Shown: positions 53,309 to 61,876, numbered from the stretch's first letter. The stretch: 64,000 nt of DNA from Alphaproteobacteria bacterium (GCA_017307285.1 JAFKFI010000055.1:1-64000), one strand, 5' to 3'. Made by a program: numbers and translations. Notes: generated by a model from the letters alone, not told the origin.

Positions 53309-53947
53309 TCATCCCATCCCTGGTCTCGCCATCCCGATCCGCCCGATGAACGGGCCGGCCACCAATAGATTGCCCCCATCGAGCTTCAGCGGCAGCGCGG
53401 GAAGCGCGCGCGGCGCCGGGCCGAAGACTACGCGCGCGTCTTGCTTCGGATCGTAGCGGGATTGATGGCACGGACATTGGAAAACTTGCTTGTCCTGCAC
53501 CCACCCCGCCACCGTGCATTGCGCGTGCGTGCAGATCGCCGAGAACCCGACGATGCCCTCGGCGGCGTGCGGCTTTTCATTGGCCTCGAGGGCGTTCGGA
53601 TCGAGCCGGATCAGCAACACTTGGTTGAAGCGCGATCCGTCGCGCAACGCCTTGCTACTCGGGTCCATCGGCCAGGCGAGCACGGGCGGGCCGCCGAGTT
53701 TCAGATCGTCTGGCTTGATGATCTTGCCGGCGCGATCGCCCTCGAAGAAGGCAAGCAGATCGCCCGCCTGCGGCCGCTTGGCGCGGGCGGGGTCCTCGTC
53801 CTCGGCGCGCGCAGCTGGCGATACCAGAACCATTGCCAACGCGGCACCACCGCACAGCACACAACGCCGGTTGGGGGTCGCGTCGCCTTTCCCGGCGCCG
53901 GCGGGAATGGTCGAAAGCTGCGAGCTGCGCGGGGCGATCGGCGGCAA
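53309..53947 (-). CDS. Exported Rieske [2Fe-2S] protein
   Basis: 212 aa. A Tat-like signal (NRRCVLCGGAALAMVLVSPA, 26-45) is followed by a Rieske fold with ligands Cys139/His141 and Cys158/His161 and the disulfide pair Cys144/Cys160, seen as CTHAQC and CPCHQSRY. GPAPRALPALPLKLDGGNLLV completes the fold. The start is TTG with AAGGAG upstream. It leads a minus-strand operon with the PQQ dehydrogenase and the molybdenum hydroxylase, so a role as their periplasmic electron carrier is plausible. No cytochrome b or c1 gene is present, which argues against a bc1 complex. Confidence 0.87.
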   Translation of the reverse strand: MPPIAPRSSQLSTIPAGAGKGDATPNRRCVLCGGAALAMVLVSPAARAEDEDPARAKRPQAGDLLAFFEGDRAGKIIKPDDLKLGGPPVLAWPMDPSSKALRDGSRFNQVLLIRLDPNALEANEKPHAAEGIVGFSAICTHAQCTVAGWVQDKQVFQCPCHQSRYDPKQDARVVFGPAPRALPALPLKLDGGNLLVAGPFIGRIGMARPGMG

Positions 53948-53952
53948 ACTGC

Positions 53953-53966
53953 ACTCCTTTTGGAGT
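53953..53966. promoter_or_regulatory. Small inverted repeat overlapping the Rieske ribosome site
   Basis: On the minus strand ACTCC-AAAA-GGAGT forms a 5-bp stem with a four-base loop; its right arm contains the GGAG ribosome site used by the TTG start at 53947. Folding would hide the site. The stem is short, so this is only a suggestion of translational control. Confidence 0.3.
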
Positions 53967-54179
53967 TACCGAGGACAGCCGGCAGAAGCAAACGAGTAAT
54001 CCCGCCGAAGCGGTTTCTCGCCGCAACGAACGCTAGGACTGCGAGTAGCATTGGTCAAGAGGACCATCGCCGCGGGCACGTCGAACGATAGTGCCCGCAG
54101 CCGGGCGACGAGGGAGCGATCCTTGCCGAGCGCCGAGCTGGCGCACCGATCAGCGGCGCGGAATGTCGCGCGCGGTGGG

Positions 54180-55712
54180 CTAAGCCGAACGGATGATGCG
54201 CAATGCGGCTTCCGTCGAAAGAGGCCCGCGCAGACGTTCGGCGAGGATCGCGGTCACCCGGTCCCGACCGCACGCCACCACCGCGCCGACCATGCCACCT
54301 TGCACCAGCAAGGCGGCGAAATCCTGCCGGTCGAGGTCGCCCTCGATGACGACATCGTCCCACGTCTTGGCATGGCCGAGATACTCGAAGGTCTTTTCGT
54401 AATGGTAGGTCCAGAAGAACGGCACCCCGTCATAGGCCGCGTCGCCGCCGAGCATGTTCCTTGCCGCGATGCGGGCTTGCTGCTGCGCCACACGCCAATG
54501 CTCGATGCGCGCCCGTGGGCCGCCGGACGGCAGCGGGAACGCCGCAATATCGCCCGCCGCGTACACTTGGTCGGCAACCCGCATCGTGGCGTCCACAGGC
54601 ACTCCGCCATCCTTTTCCCGCTCGACGCCCTCGACGAACTCCGTCGCGAGACGGACGCCGACGCCGATGATGACGAGACGCGCGGGCAGCACGCTGCCGT
54701 CCTTCAGCACGACACTCTCCACACGCCCCGTACCGTCGAGCCGGACGGCCTCGGTGCCGAGATGGAACCGCACGCCGTGCGCCTCGTGCAGCGTGCGGAA
54801 GGAGCGGCCGATGCGTTCGCCGAACTGGCGTGCGAACGGCACCTCCTCGGGTGCTACCACGGACACCGCCATCTCCTGCTCGCGCAGGCAGGAGGCGATT
54901 TCGAGCCCGATGAAGCTGCTGCCGAGAATAACCGCGGGTGCGCCGCGCCGCACGTCCGCGAGGATCGCCGCCGCGTCCTGCCGCGTACGCAGCATGTGGA
55001 CGCCTGGGAGGTCGACGCCGGGTAGATCGAGCGCACGGGGCACGCTGCCGGTCGCGATCAGCGCGGCGTCGAACTGGAGCGTGTGGCCGTCAGCCAGCGT
55101 CGCCTCGCGTCGCCTGACATCCAGCCGGCTGAGCTCGCCTTCAATACGCTCGATGCGCTGGTCGGCATAGAACGTGTCGGGCAGCAGCGACGGCGTCTCC
55201 TCGGGCGGCATCTGACCGGCGACGACGAATTTGCTGAGCGAGGTGCGGTCGAATGGCGGCCCCTGCTCGCGCCCGACCAGCACGATCCGGCCGCCGAAGC
55301 CGAACTCCCGCAGCGCGGCGACGGCCGCCGCGCCAGCCGCGCCCGCGCCGGCGATGAGCATGACGCGCGGGTCGGCGGGTGGGCTCGGCTGGGGTTCCAC
55401 GATCTTCTCCGGCGAGACCAGCACGTCGTCGCCGTCGACCTCCACCGGATAGCGCGCCAGCCTGTCGAGCGGCGGCGGTTCGAGCAGCGCGCCGTCGGAG
55501 AGGCGGAAGGTGCCCTTGTGCCAGGGGCAAACGATGCGGCCGTCGCAGACCGCGCCTTCGTCGAGCGGGCCGCCGGCGTGCGGGCAGATCGCCGAGTAGG
55601 CGCGCACGGCGTCGCCGTCGCGGAGGAGCATGATCTTCTCGTCGCCGATCTCGACCCGGAGCCCGCGATCCTCGCGCAGCGCTGCGAGCTTCGCCACCTT
55701 CCGCATCGCCAT
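54180..55712 (-). CDS. Rieske-FAD/NAD(P) oxidoreductase (AIFM3/ferredoxin-reductase-like)
   Basis: 510-aa protein. Residues 5-100 are a Rieske domain of ferredoxin type (Cys43, His45, Cys62, His65 in ICPHAGG and VCPWHKGTFR). Residues 118-420 are a ferredoxin-reductase-type flavoprotein with VMLIAGAGAAGAAAVAAL, RTSLSKFVVAGQMPPEE, AVILGSSFIGLEIASCLREQ and VYAAGDIAAFPLP. The C-terminal domain includes VPFFWTYHYEKTFEYLGHA. ATG 55712 is chosen for its GGAGG. It has no export signal, so it is cytoplasmic, unlike the Rieske protein 232 bases downstream. The electron acceptor is unknown. Confidence 0.88.
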   Translation of the reverse strand: MAMRKVAKLAALREDRGLRVEIGDEKIMLLRDGDAVRAYSAICPHAGGPLDEGAVCDGRIVCPWHKGTFRLSDGALLEPPPLDRLARYPVEVDGDDVLVSPEKIVEPQPSPPADPRVMLIAGAGAAGAAAVAALREFGFGGRIVLVGREQGPPFDRTSLSKFVVAGQMPPEETPSLLPDTFYADQRIERIEGELSRLDVRRREATLADGHTLQFDAALIATGSVPRALDLPGVDLPGVHMLRTRQDAAAILADVRRGAPAVILGSSFIGLEIASCLREQEMAVSVVAPEEVPFARQFGERIGRSFRTLHEAHGVRFHLGTEAVRLDGTGRVESVVLKDGSVLPARLVIIGVGVRLATEFVEGVEREKDGGVPVDATMRVADQVYAAGDIAAFPLPSGGPRARIEHWRVAQQQARIAARNMLGGDAAYDGVPFFWTYHYEKTFEYLGHAKTWDDVVIEGDLDRQDFAALLVQGGMVGAVVACGRDRVTAILAERLRGPLSTEAALRIIRSA

Positions 55713-55799
55713 TCCGTGCCTCCATAGCTCAGCCAAGCTGGAACGCAGCGCGAGAGACGAAGTTACGCGGGCAAAATCCAGCAGCGGAAGACGAAAGCG

Positions 55800-56504
55800 T
55801 CAGACATCCACCCAGGCATCGGTCTCATAGTCGAAATAGCGACGCACGGCGGTGCCGTCCCAGTGATACGTGAGGTGCTTCGCCTGCACGGGAAGGCCGA
55901 CCGCGGAGGGTCGGAACAGCGCGACGCAACGGCCCTCTGCGCGGCGGACGCTCGGATAGTGCAAGCCGGTGCTGCCGAGTTCGCGCAAGTCGCGCGCGAA
56001 CGCCTGGCTTGCCGCGTAGTCGGCCGGATCGAGCAGGCGCTGGCGATGGGCAGCCGGGAGTTGCTCGAGGTCGTGCAACTCGGCGTCAACGCGCCCAACG
56101 ATGACGCGCATGTCCTCGTAGCGCGGGCCGTCGGCCGAATCGGCGGCGAAACGGCCGAAGTGGTAGGCAGTCTCGGCAATCGCGGTCGGCAGGTCGGAGG
56201 CCGCGTAATAGGCGCCGTGCATCGCGTCGGAAAAGCGGCCGCCTTTCGGGTTGAGATGGGTGAACGGGGCCATCACGTAGCTCGCGCCGGGGCCGCTGAT
56301 GCGTTCCTCGGGTGGCACCAGGCGGATGTCGCCGACCTCGTCGCGCAGGCGCGGGTTGGTCAGCATTTCAGCGGCGATCAGGGCTTCCCACACGGCGGGG
56401 TCGGGCGAGACGCGCTCGTAGAGGTCGATCGGCGGGTAGCGGGAGGCGATAATGCGCGTTGCGGCTTGCCACTCGATCCGCCGAAGCGGCGGTGTCAGGA
56501 CCAC
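55800..56504 (-). CDS. RES-domain toxin
   Basis: 234-aa toxin of the RES family, whose characterised members degrade NAD+. The core motif region is HLNPKGGRFSDAMHGAYYAA, followed by SDLPTAIAETAYHFGRF; it supplies the conserved Arg, Tyr and Glu of the ADP-ribosyltransferase-like active site. STGLHYPSVR and CVALFRPSAV follow. The GTG start at 56504 overlaps the antitoxin stop region by 10 bases, so the pair is translationally coupled, antitoxin first. All the core residues I can recognise are present, so the toxin looks functional. Confidence 0.87.
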   Translation of the reverse strand: MVLTPPLRRIEWQAATRIIASRYPPIDLYERVSPDPAVWEALIAAEMLTNPRLRDEVGDIRLVPPEERISGPGASYVMAPFTHLNPKGGRFSDAMHGAYYAASDLPTAIAETAYHFGRFAADSADGPRYEDMRVIVGRVDAELHDLEQLPAAHRQRLLDPADYAASQAFARDLRELGSTGLHYPSVRRAEGRCVALFRPSAVGLPVQAKHLTYHWDGTAVRRYFDYETDAWVDV

Positions 56505-56899
56505 GGGCCGCGTGCGGCGTCGAGATACTGGCGGACTGCCGCGAGGTCCGTCACGTCGCCCGCGCTCATGCGCTCAAGCGGCGTCTGGCCACCGAAATGC
56601 CGGTTGGGCCGGCGCACCCAGGCATCGGCTTGGGTGTGGTCGGCGTAGAGGATTTGCAGCGCCTTCCAGATGCCGCTGACATAGCCGATGCGGCGGATGA
56701 CATCGAGGGGCACCGCGCCGACCTCGCCCGCGCGCCATTTGTAGAAGGTCCGCTCAGGAGGATGGCCGAGGATGGCGCGGGCTTCGGTATTGTCCGCTCG
56801 CCATAGCTCCATGATGCGGAAAAAGCCGCGAAGGGCGTCGCGGGCCTGGTCGCGGCCGAGGGGCTGTTCGGCGGGGCGTGGTCCTGCCAGGGCGGGCAC
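56495..56899 (-). CDS. Xre/MbcA/ParS-type antitoxin
   Basis: 134-aa antitoxin partner of the RES toxin. A helix-turn-helix-like N-terminal half (DALRGFFRIMELWRADNTEA, then ILGHPPERTFYKWRAGEVG) is followed by the toxin-binding domain (IGYVSGIWKALQILYADHTQ, WVRRPNRHFGGQTPLERMSA). The GTG at 56899 is preferred over a TTG 12 bases upstream because GGAGG lies 5 bases before the GTG. It should neutralise the toxin and repress the operon. The promoter presumably lies at 56900-56980, next to the C/G-rich repeat. Confidence 0.85.
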   Translation of the reverse strand: MPALAGPRPAEQPLGRDQARDALRGFFRIMELWRADNTEARAILGHPPERTFYKWRAGEVGAVPLDVIRRIGYVSGIWKALQILYADHTQADAWVRRPNRHFGGQTPLERMSAGDVTDLAAVRQYLDAARGPWS

Positions 56900-56980
56900 T
56901 TGCGCCTCCAAGTTGCTGCCGGTGGGCAGGATATGGGGGTAAGTGGCCTGTAGGCAAGGATTTTCGCTGGGCGTCTCCGC

Positions 56981-57064
56981 TACCCCTCACCCCTGCCCTC
57001 TCCCACAAGGGGAGAGGGAGAAGAAAGCCCCCTCCCCTTGTGGGAGGGGGTTGGGGGAGGGGTG
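56981..57064. repeat. C/G-rich nested palindromic repeat
   Basis: Two internal hairpins, CCCTCTCCC/GGGAGAGGG (56996-57004 with 57010-57018) and CCCCCTCCC/GGGAGGGGG (57028-57036 with 57042-57050), are enclosed by outer arms TACCCCTCACCCC and GGGGGAGGGGTGG. This layout is that of a widespread intergenic repeat type in GC-rich proteobacteria. It lies between the esterase 3' end (57077) and the antitoxin 5' end. It is unrelated in sequence to the 9637 and 48619 elements. Confidence 0.75.
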
Positions 57065-57076
57065 GCGCCCGCGAGG

Positions 57077-57988
57077 TCAGGCGAGTCCGAGCTTCGGGCG
57101 AACCCAGGCGGCGAGTTGCTGGATAGCCTGATCCGCCTCGGGCGCCACGCCGGCGAGAAAGTGAAAAACGTGCTGCATCTCCGGGTGCTCGTCGAGCTTG
57201 ACCTCGACCCCCGCCTTGCGCAGTGCCTCGGCGAGCGCGCGGCTGTCGTCGAGCAGGGTCTCGTAGCTGCCGACCTGGATGTAGATCGGCGGCAGGCCGC
57301 GCAGATCGCCGTGCAGCGGGTTGGCGTGCGGGTGGCGGCGGTCGCCGCCCTCGCCCAGGAAGGCCGCCGCCATGCCCTGGATGATTTCGCGCGTAACCAG
57401 CACGTCGCGCTCCTTGTTGCTGTCGAACGTGGCGCCGGTCGCGTCCATGTCGAGCCACGGGGAGAGCGGCATAGAGGCGGCGGGCAGCGGCAGGGCCTCG
57501 TCGCGCAGGCGCAGCATGGTGGTGATCGCCAATCCGCCGCCCGCCGAATCGCCGGTGAGCGCGATGTGGTTGGGCGTGATGCCCTGGTCGAGCAGCCAGC
57601 GATAGGCCTTCACCATGTCGGCGACCGGCCCCGGATGCACGTTTTCCGGCGCGCGGCCATAATGCACGATCAGCGCGCGGCAGCCGATCGCCTTGGCGAA
57701 ATGGCCGTAGATCTTGCGGTGCGTGTACATCGAGCCGGTGACGTAGCCGCCACCGTGCGAGCACAACAACACCCGGTCTTTGGCGCAGTTTTTCGGCACC
57801 GCCCACATCGCGGGCACGCCGCCCGCGTCGGTCTCGATGTAGTCGACGCCGCCCGGTTCGGCGGTCACGTCGCCCCAATGCTCGAACATCGCCCGCAACT
57901 CGTCGAGCGGCATGTTCGGGTTGGCGGTCAGCGCCGCGATCCAGCCCTTGTACAGCGTGACGAGCTGATCGCTCTGCTTGCTCGGCAT
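57077..57988 (-). CDS. Alpha/beta hydrolase, HSL/acetyl-esterase family
   Basis: 303-aa carboxylesterase of the hormone-sensitive-lipase group. The oxyanion motif is HGGG (78-81, in LLCSHGGGYVTG), the nucleophile is Ser148 in LTGDSAGGGLA, and the acid and base appear late, in the region TLLDDSRALAE and HVFHFLAG. There is no signal peptide. GGAGGAGAGG immediately precedes the ATG. It lies 65 bases downstream of a flavin-dependent monooxygenase gene on the same strand, so a two-step ester or lactone degradation pathway is possible; that is inference. The substrate is unknown. Confidence 0.88.
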   Translation of the reverse strand: MPSKQSDQLVTLYKGWIAALTANPNMPLDELRAMFEHWGDVTAEPGGVDYIETDAGGVPAMWAVPKNCAKDRVLLCSHGGGYVTGSMYTHRKIYGHFAKAIGCRALIVHYGRAPENVHPGPVADMVKAYRWLLDQGITPNHIALTGDSAGGGLAITTMLRLRDEALPLPAASMPLSPWLDMDATGATFDSNKERDVLVTREIIQGMAAAFLGEGGDRRHPHANPLHGDLRGLPPIYIQVGSYETLLDDSRALAEALRKAGVEVKLDEHPEMQHVFHFLAGVAPEADQAIQQLAAWVRPKLGLA

Positions 57989-58053
57989 CCTCTCCTCCTC
58001 GATTTTGGCTTGGAACGAGTGGGCGGCGGCCGCGCGGTCGCCGCCCGTGTCGT

Positions 58054-59424
58054 TCAGGCCGTGTAGTTGATGCCGCGCTCCGGCAACTCGACCTTGCCGC
58101 CGCACTCGCGCGCGATCACCGGCATGACTTCCTCGGCGAAGAGCTGCATCTGGTCCTCGATCTCGCTGCCCTCGAAGCCGCCGAGCTCGAACCAGCCAAG
58201 GAAGCAGAAATCCTCGTAGCCGACTTCCTTCTTCATCTTCATGATGTTGTCGATGACGAACTGCTTCGATCCCTGAATGGCGATCCCGCGCTCGCGCAGC
58301 ATCTCCGCCGTGACACGCTTGTTGAGGTCGAACATCGGCTCGTCGAGGCGCGCAACGACGGCGCCGAAGCCGAACGGGCCGTAATAGTCGAACTGCAACT
58401 CCATCGCCTTCGCGGCACGCTCCAGCGCCTGCTTCTCCTTGCCCGGCGTGGTGATGTGGATGTAGCGGCTGGTCATGATGCCGCGGCGCTTCTCTGCGTC
58501 CCAGCCGTATTTGAACTTGCCGCGGTTCAGCATGTCCGGCCAGCCGGCCTTCTCGGCGGCTTCGTAGTACATGTCGATGTTCTTCTTCAGCCGATCGTTC
58601 GGCTCGACGATGAACACGCCGTTCACGCCGTGCTCGGCTGCCCACTTGATCGAGCGCGGGCTGGTCAGCGGCTCCCAGATCTGCGGATGCGGCTTCTGCA
58701 CCGGCTGCGGGAAGACCTGCAATTCCTTGAGCGTGGTCGTCGTCGCCTGCACGGGGTTGCCGGCCGAGTACATGTCGGGCGCGCCGATCGCGATGACGTC
58801 CTCGAGGCGGCGCTCCACCTTGTCCATGCCGAAATAGGCGATGGTCTGCTTGTGGTTCCACTTGGTGTACGAGGGGGGAATGGAAAAATTCTCGCCGCGA
58901 TGCACGAAGGAGGGCTCCGTCCAGCATTTGCGGATGATCGCGATGACCTCCTCGAAGGCCTTGCGATTGCGCTCCTGGTCCTGGATCGTCGACCCGTAGG
59001 GGCGGCCCAGGGTCTCGTTCTCGCGCGGCTGGTAGCCACGGCCGACGCCGCATTCGACACGACCGCCGCTGATCACGTCGAGTTGAGCGATCTGCTCGGC
59101 GATGCGGACCGGGTGGTGCCAGACGACGATGTTGGCGCATTGACCGAGGCGAATCTTCTTGGTCTGCGACGCAATCGCCATCTGCGTGAACAGCGGGTTC
59201 GGGCTCATCTCGGCGCCTTCCGGCTGGAAATGGTGCTCGGTGAGCCAGAAGGACTGGAACCCCAGCTTCTCGGCGAGAATGCCCTGACGGACTTGATTAA
59301 CCAGCACTTCTTGCGCTGCAGCGTGGACTTCGGCGAGCGAGCCGTCGTTGACCGCGACGCCATCCTTGGTGAGGACCACCGGAAGGCTCGACGCGCCGTT
59401 GTGGAATACACCGATTTCGAACAT
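58054..59424 (-). CDS. LLM-class flavin-dependent monooxygenase
   Basis: 456-aa bacterial-luciferase-like TIM barrel that would use reduced flavin and oxygen. Landmarks: LGFQSFWLTEHHFQPEG (about 54-70), KKIRLGQCANIVVWHHPVRI, EQIAQLDVISGGRVECGVGRG, and YSAGNPVQATTTT. The EHHF and GRGY motifs are family hallmarks. At 456 aa it is longer than most LLM proteins because of a C-terminal extension (YEDFCFLGWFELGGFEGSEI onward). A flavin reductase is not adjacent. The neighbouring esterase downstream suggests a joint catabolic role. Confidence 0.88.
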   Translation of the reverse strand: MFEIGVFHNGASSLPVVLTKDGVAVNDGSLAEVHAAAQEVLVNQVRQGILAEKLGFQSFWLTEHHFQPEGAEMSPNPLFTQMAIASQTKKIRLGQCANIVVWHHPVRIAEQIAQLDVISGGRVECGVGRGYQPRENETLGRPYGSTIQDQERNRKAFEEVIAIIRKCWTEPSFVHRGENFSIPPSYTKWNHKQTIAYFGMDKVERRLEDVIAIGAPDMYSAGNPVQATTTTLKELQVFPQPVQKPHPQIWEPLTSPRSIKWAAEHGVNGVFIVEPNDRLKKNIDMYYEAAEKAGWPDMLNRGKFKYGWDAEKRRGIMTSRYIHITTPGKEKQALERAAKAMELQFDYYGPFGFGAVVARLDEPMFDLNKRVTAEMLRERGIAIQGSKQFVIDNIMKMKKEVGYEDFCFLGWFELGGFEGSEIEDQMQLFAEEVMPVIARECGGKVELPERGINYTA

Positions 59425-59601
59425 TCACGTTCCTCCTTGGAGGGCCTTGGCCTCTCTGACGGATGATGGAAGTCCATGCCGACCGGGCCTTCGCCACCGG
59501 GTAGTATCGGCGCTGGCATTCCATCCTCGCAAGCAAGAGCGAGTGACATTCGCGCGCCCGCGTGCTTTCTGGCGCGCCGGACAACCCGAGAAGGACGCAG
59601 A

Positions 59602-59877
59602 ATGAAGTTGGCCGAACTGATCGATCACGTTGCGAGCGAAGCCGGCGTGGAGAAAAGCGCCGCGAAACGGACCGTCGACGCCGTGCTGGGCGGCATCGTT
59701 CACGCCGCCAAGAACGGGGAGGAGGTCAATCTCGCGGGCTTCGGCAAGTTCAAGGTGAAGGACAGTCCGGCGCGCCAGGGCCGCAATCCGGCCACCGGCG
59801 AGGTCATCGAGATCGCCGCCTCGCGCAAGCTCGGCTTCACCCCGGCGAAACAGGTGAAGGACGCCCTCGCTGGCTGA
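59602..59877 (+). CDS. hup: HU-family DNA-binding protein
   Basis: 91-aa histone-like protein that bends DNA as a dimer. Signature segments: MKLAELIDHVASEAGVEKSA, VLGGIVHAAKNGEEVNLAGF, GKFKVKDSPARQGRNPATGE with the beta-arm RNPATGE, and SRKLGFTPAKQVKDAL. AAGGA lies upstream of the ATG. It diverges from the LLM gene across 177 bases that hold no other recognisable gene. HU and IHF share the fold; the beta-arm and short length favour HU. Confidence 0.92.
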   Translation: MKLAELIDHVASEAGVEKSAAKRTVDAVLGGIVHAAKNGEEVNLAGFGKFKVKDSPARQGRNPATGEVIEIAASRKLGFTPAKQVKDALAG

Positions 59878-59893
59878 CCTTCGCCTCCGAACA

Positions 59894-59922
59894 GCCGCCC
59901 CTGGGCTTCGTCCGGGGGCGGC
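59894..59922 (+). terminator. Hairpin terminator after the HU gene
   Basis: GCCGCCCCTGG (59894-59904) pairs with CCGGGGGCGGC (59912-59922), an 11-bp stem with one G-U pair and a 7-base loop, 17 bases after the HU stop. There is no T-tract. Confidence 0.5.
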
Positions 59923-60007
59923 CAGGAGCGGAGAAAAGAGCGCCGACCCTGATATTTCCGCTGGCTAGCATGGCCGCGCGGCCCATCGCCGCGTTAGCGT
60001 CACCTGT

Positions 60008-61876
60008 ATGCGCCCCTTTCGACCCAAGTTGCGCGATGTCCGCCGGACCGCGTTCCTGCTTCTCGTCGCCGCGCTCATGCCGGATGGCCGAGCCTCGCGG
60101 GCGGCCGATCCGCAGCCGTACGAGGTAAAGATCGCGCCGACCGGGGACGCCAAGCTCGATGCGGCGCTCAAGGGCTCGTCCGTGCTGATCAGCCTGCGTG
60201 AGAAGGCGCCGGTGGGGCCGTTCGCCCTGATCGCCCGTGCGCGGGAGGATGCCGACCGGTTCCGCACGGCGCTCGGCAGCTTCGGATTCTACGACGGCAA
60301 GGTGGACGTGAAGATCGCCGGCCATCCGCTCGATGACCCGGCCTTGCCCGATGCGCTGGACGCCGCCCCCGCCGCGCCGCCCGTCCCGGTCGCGGTCAGC
60401 GTGCAGACCGGGACGCAGTTCCATCTCGGCAGCGTGAAGGTGGAAGGTGCCGTCCCGCAGCAGGCCCGGGACAAGCTCGATCTGGCCCCAGGCGCGCCGG
60501 CGGTCGCTTCCGATGTGCTGGCGGCACGCACCCGGCTGCTCGACGCGCTGCGCGAACAAGGCTACGCGAAAGCCACTGTGAGCGAGCCGGTCGCCATCCT
60601 GCGCGAGAAACAGGATGCGCTGGACGTCAGCTTCAAGGTGGAGACCGGGCCGCGCGTCGATATCGGCCCCATCACGGTCAACGGGCTCGACGCGGTGAAC
60701 GAGAGCTTCGTGCGGCGGCGGTTGCTGCTGCATCCGGGCGAGCAGTTCAGCCCGAGCGCCATCGAGAAGGCGCGACAGGATCTGATGTCGACCGGAGTGT
60801 TCACCTCGGTGCGCGCGGTACCGGCCGAGCAGCTCGACGCGGCGGGCGAGTTGCCGATCGCTTTCGACGTGACCGAACGCAAGCGCCACACGGTAACGTT
60901 CGGCGCCGCCTATTCGACCGACCTCGGCGCCGGCGTCACCGCGACCTGGACCGACCGCAATCTCTTCGGCAACGCGGAACAGCTCAATCTCACCGCCGGC
61001 ATCCAGGGCGGCGGCAGCGCGCAGAAGGAACCCGGCTACAACGTCAATCTGCAGTTCATCAAGCCGGATTTCCTGGCGCGCGACCAGCAATTGCAAGCCA
61101 ATATCGGCGCGGTGGACCAGACCCTGCAGGCCTATCAGCAGACCGCGGTGATGGGCAACATCCTGCTGAACCGCAAGTTCTCCGAGCATTGGAGCGGCAG
61201 CGTCGGCCTGGCGGCGGAACAGGAGCGCATCAAGCAGGAAGGGCTGACGCGCGACTACACGCTGCTATGGATTCCGATCACCGCGAAATACGACAGCACC
61301 GACAGCATATTCGAGCCGACCAAGGGAATTCGCGCGGCATTCACCGTCAGCCCGACGCAGTCCTTCGGGCACCAGAACGTCACCTTCGTGCTGATGCAAG
61401 CGCAGGCTTCCACCTATTTCGATCTCGCGCGGTTCGACCTTACGGAACCGGGACGCAGCGTGTTCGCGTTCCGCGGGCTGGTCGGCACCGCGCAGGGCGC
61501 CGAGCAATTCGACCTGCCGCCCGACAAGCGCTTCTACGCGGGCGGAAGTGCCACGGTGCGCGGCTATCGCTACCAATCGGTGGGGCCGCATTTCCCGATC
61601 AGCAACAACCCGCAGGGCGGCACCTCCGTCCTCGCAGGCACGGTGGAGTTCCGCCAGCGCCTGTTCGACAGCTTCGGCGCGGCGGTGTTCATGGACGCGG
61701 GCCAGGTGTCGGCGAACGGGCCACCGGGCACCGGGACGTGGCGCGTCGGCGCCGGCGTGGGTGCGCGCTACTACACCTCGATTGGCCCGATCCGCGCCGA
61801 CGTCGCGGTGCCGCTGAGCCATCAGCCGGGCTCGGATTCGGTGGAGTTCTACATCGGCATCGGCGAGGCCTTCTAA
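60008..61876 (+). CDS. tamA: Translocation and assembly module protein TamA
   Basis: 622-aa Omp85-family outer-membrane protein. A signal-like N terminus (TAFLLLVAALMPDGRASRAA) is followed by about three POTRA domains (residues 35-290, for example FHLGSVKVEGAVPQQARDKL and RVDIGPITVNGLDAVNESFV). A 16-stranded barrel follows (AYSTDLGAGVTATWTDRNLF to the terminal FYIGIGEAF), with the lid-lock-type YAGGSATVRGYRY motif. The tamB gene follows immediately. TamA/TamB move proteins or phospholipids to the outer membrane. Confidence 0.92.
   Translation: MRPFRPKLRDVRRTAFLLLVAALMPDGRASRAADPQPYEVKIAPTGDAKLDAALKGSSVLISLREKAPVGPFALIARAREDADRFRTALGSFGFYDGKVDVKIAGHPLDDPALPDALDAAPAAPPVPVAVSVQTGTQFHLGSVKVEGAVPQQARDKLDLAPGAPAVASDVLAARTRLLDALREQGYAKATVSEPVAILREKQDALDVSFKVETGPRVDIGPITVNGLDAVNESFVRRRLLLHPGEQFSPSAIEKARQDLMSTGVFTSVRAVPAEQLDAAGELPIAFDVTERKRHTVTFGAAYSTDLGAGVTATWTDRNLFGNAEQLNLTAGIQGGGSAQKEPGYNVNLQFIKPDFLARDQQLQANIGAVDQTLQAYQQTAVMGNILLNRKFSEHWSGSVGLAAEQERIKQEGLTRDYTLLWIPITAKYDSTDSIFEPTKGIRAAFTVSPTQSFGHQNVTFVLMQAQASTYFDLARFDLTEPGRSVFAFRGLVGTAQGAEQFDLPPDKRFYAGGSATVRGYRYQSVGPHFPISNNPQGGTSVLAGTVEFRQRLFDSFGAAVFMDAGQVSANGPPGTGTWRVGAGVGARYYTSIGPIRADVAVPLSHQPGSDSVEFYIGIGEAF

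Noticed and set aside
53309-53947. Rieske protein as part of a cytochrome bc1 complex
   Set aside because: No cytochrome b or c1 gene is adjacent; the neighbours are a quinoprotein and a molybdoenzyme.
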